A DNA stretch of 64,000 nucleotides from Treponema peruense (GTDB lineage: Bacteria > Spirochaetota > Spirochaetia > Treponematales > Treponemataceae): positions 2,418,001-2,482,000 of the forward strand of contig NZ_CP064936.1 of the NCBI RefSeq assembly GCF_016117655.1, given 5' to 3'. Below, in pieces: positions 17,276-24,466 of this stretch. The notes beneath the pieces are model-generated. The model searched no databases. It had not been told where the DNA came from and worked only from the letters and a program-made list of their open reading frames with translations. The position numbers were made by a program, and so were the translations under genes. Within the stretch, counting starts at the first letter, position 1. The number at the start of each line of letters is the position of its first letter.

Positions 17276-17869
17276 ATGTCAGTAAAAAAAAGCATACTGT
17301 TTCTGGCATCCGCATTTTTTGCGGCTCTGCTCTTGTCGGGATGTGTAAGTCTTGGCCAGCCGGAAGAAAAAATTTCGCGCAACCTTGCTGGGAAAGGTAT
17401 AAAAACACAGAACGAACTGTACAACTTCTTTGTTTCTGAAAATCCTGATGCAGACAGAGCCACGGTTAAAAGAATGGCTACCCTTTACATACAGGAAGCG
17501 GCAGAAGAAGGAATAAACAGCGACTGCGCTTTTGTCCAGATGTGTCTTGAAACAGGCTTTTTAAGATTCGGAGGACTGGTTACCCCGCAGATGCACAATT
17601 ACTGCGGGCTAGGCGCAATAGACGAAACACAGCGCGGCGAAGTATTTCTTACCGAAAGGGACGGAGTCAGGGCTCACATCCAGCATCTGCACGCATATGC
17701 AACTACAGAAGACAAAATACTCAAAAATGAATGCATTGACCGCAGATACAAATATGTAAAACCGCGCGGAAAAGCACAGACAATTGCAGGTCTTTCGGGA
17801 ACATGGGCTGCAGATCCTTCTTATGCCGTAAAACTCGAAAACCTCATTTCACGCCTGGAAAAGTTCTGA
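17276..17869 (+). CDS. Glucosaminidase-domain lipoprotein
   Basis: A 197-residue lipoprotein: signal peptide ending in LLLSGC with lipidated Cys23. The rest resembles the catalytic domain of FlgJ/Bax-type beta-N-acetylglucosaminidases: a likely acid Glu in FVQMCLETGFLRFGG, then NYCGLGAID, and GLSGTWAADPSYAVKLENLI at the end. It would cut peptidoglycan from the inner or outer membrane surface. The enzyme domain is compact but looks complete. It shares an operon with pyrH, with no obvious functional link. Confidence 0.83.
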   Translation: MSVKKSILFLASAFFAALLLSGCVSLGQPEEKISRNLAGKGIKTQNELYNFFVSENPDADRATVKRMATLYIQEAAEEGINSDCAFVQMCLETGFLRFGGLVTPQMHNYCGLGAIDETQRGEVFLTERDGVRAHIQHLHAYATTEDKILKNECIDRRYKYVKPRGKAQTIAGLSGTWAADPSYAVKLENLISRLEKF

Positions 17870-17914
17870 CCAGCCCGCACCTGTTTTTCCCCGTAAATTC
17901 TGTTCCAGACTGCA

Positions 17915-18150
17915 TATAATATAAAAAACAACAGTTTTTTTAATATCCTTTACAGAAAACTGTTGTATATTTAAATAAAGAGCCTCTCGATTGCCGACGG
18001 TCTCTTTATTTAAGGTTTGCGTTGCAGACTTTCCCCTAATGGAGTGCAGTTATCTTAAGGGAAGTTCTAAAAATTGCATTTTTTAGAGCTAACTTTGAAA
18101 ATACGATGTTCTAAGTCGCGATATTATAGCAACTTAGAGATTGCCTTAAT
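17915..18150 (+). other. Chain of five inverted repeats before the acyl-CoA ligase gene
   Basis: A 295-bp gap without a gene. After a TATAAT at 17915-17920, five hairpin-forming pairs follow. They are ACAACAGTTTT 17928-17938 with 17956-17966 (11 bp); TTAAATAAAGAG 17971-17982 with 18002-18013 (12 bp, perfect); an imperfect pair around 18029-18040 with 18055-18064; TCTAAAAA 18066-18073 with 18080-18087; TCTAAGT 18110-18116 with 18132-18138. None has a terminator-like T-run except weakly the first. It could be a structured leader of the downstream gene, a small RNA, or a cluster of repeat elements. I match it to no known riboswitch. Confidence 0.55.
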
Positions 18151-18164
18151 TTACCGGGGTTTTT

Positions 18165-19910
18165 ATGGAAACTATACAGGACTTGGGATCGTACACATTT
18201 CCTTCCCTACTTAAAAATTCACTCAAAAAATTCGCATCAAGACCGGCACTTGCACTGATTGGCCAAAAAGAAGTAACTTATGCACAGCTTGCACAAAACA
18301 GCGAAAACGTGGGCAGAATGCTTGCAGCCCTCGGACTTAAGCCCCGTTCAAAAATAGCACTTTACGGAACAGGCCGCCCTGAATGGGGAGAAGCTTACTT
18401 TGGCATAGTAAACTACGGAATGACTGCAGTTCCGCTTTTGCCCGACTTTTCGCCTTCAGAAATAGAAGCTATTCTTGTTCACTGCGGGGTAGACGCAATA
18501 ATTGTAGAAGAAAAACTTTATTCCCACATAGAAAATATTAAGAACGGAATGCCTTCTATTGTAATAAGGCTTGACGATTTTAAGATTTTAAAAGGCGCTC
18601 AAGGCTCAATCGAAGATTTTATACACAAGCCGCTGCCGGAATGCAATGTTTCAGAGGAAGATACCGCTTCTATAATCTACACTTCGGGAACAACCGGCCG
18701 CTCCAAAGGCGTCGAACTTACCCACAAAAACCTTGTCTGGACAGCTGTTCAGGGACAGACAATTCACCGCGTAAACAAAATGGACCGCTGTCTGTCATTC
18801 CTGCCGCTTTCTCATGTCTACGAGTTTACAATCGGCTTTACCATGCAGATGATGAACGGTTCGTGTGTATACTATCTTGGAAAACCACCGGTAGTAAGTG
18901 CACTCATTCCGGCTTTTGCAAAGGTTCAGCCTACCATAATATGTTCTGTTCCGCTGGTAATGGAAAAAATCTTCAAAAACAAAGTGCTTCCCCAGTTCAC
19001 GTCAAATGCGTTTATATCTGCACTTTACAAAATACGCCCTGTTCAGAAGATTCTGCACAGAATAGCCGGCAAAAAAATCATGAAAACCTTCGGCGGACAT
19101 GTTGTATTCTTTGGAATAGGCGGGGCAAAAATTGACTTCAAAGTGGAAAAATTTCTTAAGGACGCAAAATTCCCTTACGCAATAGGCTACGGCCTTACCG
19201 AAACATCTCCACTTCTTGCCGGAAGCGGTCCTAAAATAACCATTCCCGGTACAATAGGAATTGTTCTTGAAGGCGTTACTCTGCGAGTGCTTAATCCCGA
19301 CCCTAAAACCGGTGTAGGAGAAATTATTGCAAAGGGTCCGAACGTTATGAAAGGCTACTACAAAGACGAGACACTTACAAAAGCCGCCTTTACTGATGAA
19401 AGCGATGAATGTGGGCCCGGCTGGTTCAAAACAGGAGACCTTGGTACCCTTGAAAAAAAGAAGGGTCTCGTAAGACTTTCGTTAAAGGGGCGCAGCAAAA
19501 ATATGATTCTTGGTCCCAGCGGTGAAAACATTTACCCCGAAGACATTGAATTCATTCTTAACCAGCACCCGCTTGTCTCAGAGTCGCTTGTTGTAGAAGC
19601 AGACAACGGACTTGTAGCACTTGTTCAGTTTGATGAAGAAAAGCTTCAGAAAGAAGCCGAAGCGCGCACTCTTAAAGATAAAATTGAAGGCTTTGCAGAA
19701 GCGGCTCAGCGTCAGGCAGAAGAAATTGCGCGCGATGTTGCGTACCAGAAAGAAGCTATTCTTGGAGAAATACAGTACTTTGTAAACACAAAGGTAAACA
19801 AAAGTTCCCACATAGAAAAGGTTCAGTCCGTAACAAAGTTTGAAAAGACAGCCAGCCAGAAAATAAAGCGCTATCTTTACGACCTGAAGTCAAAGGTTTC
19901 AAAAAAATAA
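18165..19910 (+). CDS. Long-chain acyl-CoA synthetase (AMP-binding)
   Basis: A 581-residue member of the adenylate-forming family. The AMP-binding P-loop is IIYTSGTTGRSKGVELTHKN near residue 170. YGLTETSPLLAG near 345 and WFKTGDLGTLEKKKGLVRL near 425 are the other core motifs, and GRSKNMILGPSGENIYPEDI precedes the C-terminal lid. It activates fatty acids to acyl-CoA for use in phospholipids. An Ala/Glu-rich helical insert near 490-530 lengthens the C-terminal domain. The ribosome site is a weak CGGGG. The structured region upstream may control it. FadD-type activity is likely; chain-length preference is unknown. Confidence 0.9.
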   Translation: METIQDLGSYTFPSLLKNSLKKFASRPALALIGQKEVTYAQLAQNSENVGRMLAALGLKPRSKIALYGTGRPEWGEAYFGIVNYGMTAVPLLPDFSPSEIEAILVHCGVDAIIVEEKLYSHIENIKNGMPSIVIRLDDFKILKGAQGSIEDFIHKPLPECNVSEEDTASIIYTSGTTGRSKGVELTHKNLVWTAVQGQTIHRVNKMDRCLSFLPLSHVYEFTIGFTMQMMNGSCVYYLGKPPVVSALIPAFAKVQPTIICSVPLVMEKIFKNKVLPQFTSNAFISALYKIRPVQKILHRIAGKKIMKTFGGHVVFFGIGGAKIDFKVEKFLKDAKFPYAIGYGLTETSPLLAGSGPKITIPGTIGIVLEGVTLRVLNPDPKTGVGEIIAKGPNVMKGYYKDETLTKAAFTDESDECGPGWFKTGDLGTLEKKKGLVRLSLKGRSKNMILGPSGENIYPEDIEFILNQHPLVSESLVVEADNGLVALVQFDEEKLQKEAEARTLKDKIEGFAEAAQRQAEEIARDVAYQKEAILGEIQYFVNTKVNKSSHIEKVQSVTKFEKTASQKIKRYLYDLKSKVSKK

Positions 19911-19940
19911 AGCTTACAGGCAATGCACTTAAAAAACAAA

Positions 19941-19990
19941 AACGGCAGTTTGAAGGCGAATACTCTCGCAATCAAACTGCCGTTTTTTTT
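19941..19990. terminator. Bidirectional rho-independent terminator
   Basis: AACGGCAGTTTGA (19941-19953) and its exact complement (19972-19984) form a 13-bp stem. A T-run follows on the plus strand, and an A-rich stretch to the left gives a T-run on the minus strand. It lies between the convergent acyl-CoA ligase and gdhA genes and serves both. Confidence 0.9.
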
Positions 19991-20005
19991 CAGTATGGAC
20001 TAAAA

Positions 20006-21361
20006 TCAGACAAGGCCCTGAGCTACCATAGCATTTGCAACTTTTACAAATCCTGCGATATTGGCACCTGCAACATAGTCACCTTCTGTGGCATACTTCT
20101 TTGCAGTCTCATATGCGTTGTCATGAATATTTGTCATAATCTGCTTGAGCTTTGCATCTACTTCTTCGAAAGACCATGAAAGGCGCTCGCTGTTCTGGCT
20201 CATTTCGAGACCTGAAACTGCAACACCACCGGCATTGGCAGCCTTTCCAGGAGCAAAGATTACACCGTTCTTCTGGAAGTATTCAATGGCTTCTGCACGT
20301 GTAGGCATGTTTGCACCTTCTGCAACCAGTTTTATTCCGTTTGCAACAAGTTTCTGTGCATCTTCAAGGTAGATTTCATCCTGTGTAGCGCACGGAAGAG
20401 CAAGGTCTGCCTTTACGCCCCACGGCTTTTCACCCTTAAAGAACTTTGCCTTCGGGAACTTCTTTACATAAGCGTCTACCTTTTCGTGGTTGGCGCGGAA
20501 TTCCTTAACGTATGCAAGCTTTTCTGCTGTGATTCCTTCTTCATCAAGAATGTATCCTGTTGAGTCAGAAAGTGTGAGCGGTTTTCCGCCAAGTTGAATG
20601 AGTTTTTCTGCAGCATACTGGGCAACGTTTCCGTCTCCAGAAATAATTGCTGTCTTTCCCTTGAAGTCCTGTCCAATCTTTGCAAGCATACACTCAACAA
20701 AGTAGATAAGTCCGTAACCTGTAGCTTCTGTACGTGCAAGTGAACCGCCGAATGAAAGTCCCTTTCCTGTAAGAACACCAACATACTGGTTGGTAATTCT
20801 CTTGTACTGTCCGAACATATATGCAACTTCTCGGCCACCGACGCCCTTGTCTCCTGCAGGAACGTCTGTGTCAGGACCGATGTGGCGGTAAAGTTCTGTT
20901 ACGAAAGACTGGCAGAAGCGCATAACTTCGGCATCGCTCTTTCCGTGTGCATCAAAGTCAGAACCACCCTTTCCGCCGCCCATTGGAAGAGTTGTAAGAG
21001 AATTCTTAAGAACCTGCTCGAATCCAAGGAATTTAAGAACATCAAGACCAACTTCAGGACTAAAGCGAAGACCTCCTTTGTAAGGTCCGATTGCGCTGTT
21101 GAACTGTACGCGGAATCCGCGGTTTACATGAGGCTTACCCTGATCATCTGTCCAAGGTACGCGGAACATGATAATGCGTTCAGGTTCAACAAAACGTTCC
21201 AGAACAGCGTTCTTTTCGAGTTCCGGCATTTTGTCAACAACAGGTGAAATTGTCTCAAGTACAAGACCTGCAGCCTGAAGAAAGTGTCCCTGATCTGCAT
21301 AGCGAACGCTGATTTCGTCCCATACGCGTTTGCAGTAAGCATTCTTAATTGTATATTCCAT
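20006..21361 (-). CDS. gdhA: NADP-specific glutamate dehydrogenase
   Basis: A 451-residue hexameric-type GDH that makes glutamate from 2-oxoglutarate and ammonia. Visible are the substrate-binding segment FRVQFNSAIGPYKGGLRF near residue 75, the catalytic Lys in LPMGGGKGGSDFD near 118, DVPAGDKGVGGREVAYM near 158 and the nucleotide-binding GDGNVAQYAAEKL near 240. I start at ATG 21361 because AGGGG lies 8 nt upstream and the family begins close to this point; the extra 11 codons to 21394 have no support. It is a single gene between a shared terminator and a divergent acyltransferase gene. Confidence 0.95.
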   Translation of the reverse strand: MEYTIKNAYCKRVWDEISVRYADQGHFLQAAGLVLETISPVVDKMPELEKNAVLERFVEPERIIMFRVPWTDDQGKPHVNRGFRVQFNSAIGPYKGGLRFSPEVGLDVLKFLGFEQVLKNSLTTLPMGGGKGGSDFDAHGKSDAEVMRFCQSFVTELYRHIGPDTDVPAGDKGVGGREVAYMFGQYKRITNQYVGVLTGKGLSFGGSLARTEATGYGLIYFVECMLAKIGQDFKGKTAIISGDGNVAQYAAEKLIQLGGKPLTLSDSTGYILDEEGITAEKLAYVKEFRANHEKVDAYVKKFPKAKFFKGEKPWGVKADLALPCATQDEIYLEDAQKLVANGIKLVAEGANMPTRAEAIEYFQKNGVIFAPGKAANAGGVAVSGLEMSQNSERLSWSFEEVDAKLKQIMTNIHDNAYETAKKYATEGDYVAGANIAGFVKVANAMVAQGLV

Positions 21362-21472
21362 AAGTGTAACCCCTAGTCCTGCAATTATTTGCAATGACTT
21401 TAACTATACTAAACTATTTTTTTGATTTTGAATAGTGTTTTTTTACGGCTCAAAACAAGAATTTCTTTACAG

Positions 21473-21602
21473 TTGACACCTTTAACATAAGACTTTAAAA
21501 TACAGAAAGTTTCAGAGTCAGTTCAAAAACTTTTTGAACTTATCTGTGTCAAAATTCCGGATTCAATTTATATTCCGGAGTAAAAATTAACTGGAGCTTT
21601 TT
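21473..21602 (+). promoter_or_regulatory. Promoter and hairpin leader of the acyltransferase gene
   Basis: TTGACA at 21473-21478, 17 bp, TAAAAT at 21496-21501: a near-consensus promoter. The leader of about 95 nt holds a 9-bp hairpin (AGTTCAAAA at 21520-21528 with 21532-21540) and two TCCGGA blocks that can pair. A GGAG ribosome site sits 7 nt before the ATG. Confidence 0.65.
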
Positions 21603-22502
21603 ATGGAAAAGATGTCGCTTAGGGAAAAGTACGGTGCATATTTCAAACAGCTTGCACAAGATTCCAGGGCAGCCGCAAAAATTGACGAAACCAATGTTTA
21701 CCAGCCGGGAAATTCAACCAACCGAGTAACAATGGATCTTCTGGTTGAACAGAATCTGCTTCCCGAAAGCTATATTGATTCAATTGAAAATTTTGAAGAC
21801 TTTTACAGACAGGTAAAATCAGGCAAACACGGGCTTATTCTTATGGAACATTATTCCAATACAGACCTTCCCGTCCTTCTTTACATGCTTGAACACTGCG
21901 GAACAGAAACAACAGCCGAACTTTCCAAAAATATTGTTGCCATTGCCGGAATGAAGCTTAACGAAGAAAACCCGATTGTAAGAGCCTTTGCAGAAAGTTT
22001 TACACGCGTTGTAATTTATCCTACACGAAGCCTTGAAAAAAATGAAAAAAACGCACAGTCAGAAGAAGAAATAAAAGCCGAAGAACAGAAAGCGAGAAAA
22101 ATAAATCTTGCCGCAATGCACGCAATGGATACCTGCAAACGCCGCGGTGAAGTTATACTTGTATTCCCTTCAGGCACACGTTACCGCCCCGGACACCCCG
22201 AAACAAAAAAAGGTCTGCGCGAAATTGACAGTTACTTGAGAATGTTCGATATAGTTCTTCTTATAAGCATAAACGGAAACATTCTTGAACTGCGTGACGA
22301 TGACATGCTTAACGACGTTGTAGGTCCTGACAAGATGGTAATTTCTGCATCTCCTGTAATTGACTGCAAATCTTTCAGAAAGGATTACCTTGCAACGCTT
22401 CCGGCAGACGAACCCGATCCGAAGCAGAAAATGATTGACCATGTAATGGAAATCCTTGAAGCCCAGCACAACCGTGTAGAAGCCGAAAGAATTAAAAAAT
22501 AA
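21603..22502 (+). CDS. Glycerolipid acyltransferase (PlsC/LPLAT superfamily)
   Basis: A 299-residue protein with the acyltransferase HX4D motif in MEHYSNTDLPVLL near residue 80 and a later FPSGTRYRPGHPETKKG near 196 that fits the phosphate-binding motif of lysophospholipid acyltransferases. There is no clear membrane helix at the N terminus, so it is probably peripheral. It would add a fatty acyl chain to glycerol-phosphate or lysophosphatidate, consistent with the acyl-CoA ligase gene 1.7 kb away. A bacteriohemerythrin gene follows 24 nt downstream. Confidence 0.8.
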   Translation: MEKMSLREKYGAYFKQLAQDSRAAAKIDETNVYQPGNSTNRVTMDLLVEQNLLPESYIDSIENFEDFYRQVKSGKHGLILMEHYSNTDLPVLLYMLEHCGTETTAELSKNIVAIAGMKLNEENPIVRAFAESFTRVVIYPTRSLEKNEKNAQSEEEIKAEEQKARKINLAAMHAMDTCKRRGEVILVFPSGTRYRPGHPETKKGLREIDSYLRMFDIVLLISINGNILELRDDDMLNDVVGPDKMVISASPVIDCKSFRKDYLATLPADEPDPKQKMIDHVMEILEAQHNRVEAERIKK

Positions 22503-22526
22503 AAAATTCAAAACAAGGTGGAAACT

Positions 22527-22937
22527 ATGTCTGAAAAAATTGAATGGAATGACAGTTATCTTCTGGGAATTCCCGAAATTGACAACCAGCACAAAAAACT
22601 GTTGGAACTAGCAAATGACCTTCATGAAGCAGCTGCCGGTTCGGAAGAAAACTACAAACTCAACATGTCAAAGGTTCTTAAAAAACTTACTGACTATACT
22701 GTGTATCACTTTTCGAATGAAGAAGATTTCATGCGCAAGTACGGCTATGCCGGTGTGGACATTCACAAAACTGCCCATGACAATTTTATAGGCGAAGTTA
22801 ACCACCAGATCAAGCAGCTTTCTGATGACAAAAAAGAAGACGGAATGAGGTTCTACTCTTATATGGTAAACTGGGTTCTGACACACATTGCCAAAGCCGA
22901 CAAAATTTGGGCCGCCTACGTAAAAACAAAACTGTAA
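22527..22937 (+). CDS. Bacteriohemerythrin
   Basis: A 136-residue single-domain hemerythrin that binds O2 at a di-iron centre. The ligand pattern is complete: His in IDNQHKKLLE, HxxxE in YHFSNEEDFM, HxxxH in DIHKTAHDNF, and HxxxxD in LTHIAKADKIW. ATG 22527 is chosen over the GTG at 22518 because AAGGTGG ends 5 nt before it; the GTG lies inside that ribosome site. In anaerobic spirochaetes it probably scavenges or carries oxygen. It follows the acyltransferase gene in the same direction. Confidence 0.93.
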   Translation: MSEKIEWNDSYLLGIPEIDNQHKKLLELANDLHEAAAGSEENYKLNMSKVLKKLTDYTVYHFSNEEDFMRKYGYAGVDIHKTAHDNFIGEVNHQIKQLSDDKKEDGMRFYSYMVNWVLTHIAKADKIWAAYVKTKL

Positions 22938-23030
22938 TCGTTTCCAAAACCACGAGTATCAAGACCAAATTCAATCAGTTTTCTAACCACGAGTTTTAGC
23001 CCACACTAAAAGTGCGTACTGAAACTCGCC

Positions 23031-23067
23031 AATATTGATTAATCCGCTCCGCGGATTAATCAATATT
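23031..23067. repeat. 17-bp perfect inverted repeat between convergent genes
   Basis: AATATTGATTAATCCGC (23031-23047), loop TCC, and the exact complement (23051-23067). The right arm covers the first base pairs of the mnmE stop codon. There is no T-run on either side, so it is not a standard terminator, although it sits where one would be expected. A second short inverted repeat (CGAGTTT/AAACTCG) lies just to its left. Confidence 0.7.
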
Positions 23068-24466
23068 ATTTCCCTACACAAAAACGGGAGAAGACGCTTC
23101 CGAGTATATCATCGGGGGTTACTTCTCCTGTCACTTCGCCAAGACTGTCCAGGGAATCTTCAAGATCCTGAACAACGGCATCCAAACCGTATTCACCGGA
23201 AGATAGTATTTCAAGTGCATGGTTTACACGTTCAAGTGCTTCATTTACAGAAGCTTTCTGTCTTTCAGAGCCCAGTCCTGTTATACCTGACTGTGATGAT
23301 GTTCCGGCAAGAAGAATTTTTCTTACAAGAGCTGCAAGTTCCCCTACCCCGTCGCCACGCTTTGCCGAAACAGATGCACATTCAGCATAAAGCGAACCGT
23401 CATTTTTGGGAACAGGTTTACTCTGCGGTGAATCACATTTGTTCCACACGAGAATAACCGGAATGTCATTCTGCGCTTTCAAGAATTCTGTGTCATCAGA
23501 AGAAAGTCCTGTGCGGGAGTCAACAAGATAAAGAAGAACGTCTGCTTCACTGCTCAAATCTTTTGCAAGTTCCACGCCCTTTGCTTCTATTTCATCACTT
23601 GTAGAACGCAGGCCGGCAGTGTCAAAAAGTCTTACGGGAATTCCGTCAAAGTCGGCCCAGCTTTCGAGCCAGTCTCTTGTGGTTCCTTCTATGTCGCTTA
23701 CAATTGCACGGTCTTCCTTAAGCAGACTGTTGAACAGACTTGATTTACCGGCATTGGTTTTTCCGCACAAAACTACGCGTGCTCCGTCCTGATAGAGTTT
23801 TTCACTTTTCCATGAGTCCGAAAGCCGCATTAACTTTTGTCTGGCTTCGTTAAGGTCCGAAGGGTCAAAAGTATCTGAAATATTTTCTTCGTCTTCGGGG
23901 TATTCTATTTCTACTTCGATTGAAGCCAGCGTATCTACGACAAGCTTTTTTACCGATGCAATCTCTGAAGTAAGTGTTCCGGAAAGTCTTGCAGCGGCTT
24001 TTGTACGTGAAATGTCTGTTTTGCTTTCTATAATTTCACGCACGGCTTCTGCACGGGTTAAATCTGTGCGTCCGTTGATATATGCCCTGAATGTAAACTC
24101 ACCACGTTCAGCACGGCGAAAGCCGTTCCGCAGAAAAAGAGCAAAAACTGCCCTTACAACAGAAACGCCTCCGTGACAGAATATTTCTATCATGTCTTCG
24201 CCGGTAAAGGATTTTGGTGCCCTGTAAACGGCAGCCATAACTTCATCTACGCGGCAGTCCTGTTCCGCCCGTGCAGGGTCTTTTATCCAACCGTAAACTA
24301 TTGTGTTTGGTGCGGCAGACAAAAGTGCCTTTGGCCTTGAAAAAAAATTTGCAGCAAGCTCAATGCAGTTTTTTCCGCTGGCTCTTACAATACCGATTGC
24401 TCCCGGTGCAAGAGCTGTGGCTATGGCAGCAATGGGCTCTTCGGGCGTGTATCCTGTGTTAGTCAT
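23066..24466 (-). CDS. mnmE: tRNA modification GTPase MnmE
   Basis: A 466-residue GTPase that, with MnmG, adds the carboxymethylaminomethyl group to U34 of certain tRNAs. The N-terminal folate-binding domain begins with PIAAIATALAPGAIGIVRAS. The G domain shows the P-loop GKTNAGKSSLFNSLL near residue 228, DIEGTTRD, DTAGLR and NKCD. The family's C-terminal Cys-Gly-Lys end is present as FCVGK. It starts within the last codons of the upstream DUF4015 gene (8-nt overlap), so the two are coupled. Confidence 0.96.
   Translation of the reverse strand: MTNTGYTPEEPIAAIATALAPGAIGIVRASGKNCIELAANFFSRPKALLSAAPNTIVYGWIKDPARAEQDCRVDEVMAAVYRAPKSFTGEDMIEIFCHGGVSVVRAVFALFLRNGFRRAERGEFTFRAYINGRTDLTRAEAVREIIESKTDISRTKAAARLSGTLTSEIASVKKLVVDTLASIEVEIEYPEDEENISDTFDPSDLNEARQKLMRLSDSWKSEKLYQDGARVVLCGKTNAGKSSLFNSLLKEDRAIVSDIEGTTRDWLESWADFDGIPVRLFDTAGLRSTSDEIEAKGVELAKDLSSEADVLLYLVDSRTGLSSDDTEFLKAQNDIPVILVWNKCDSPQSKPVPKNDGSLYAECASVSAKRGDGVGELAALVRKILLAGTSSQSGITGLGSERQKASVNEALERVNHALEILSSGEYGLDAVVQDLEDSLDSLGEVTGEVTPDDILGSVFSRFCVGK

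Noticed and set aside
17928-17966. Terminator of the glucosaminidase lipoprotein gene
   Set aside because: The 11-bp stem has no T-run after its right arm and a -10-like TATAAT precedes it, so it is better read as part of the structured region.
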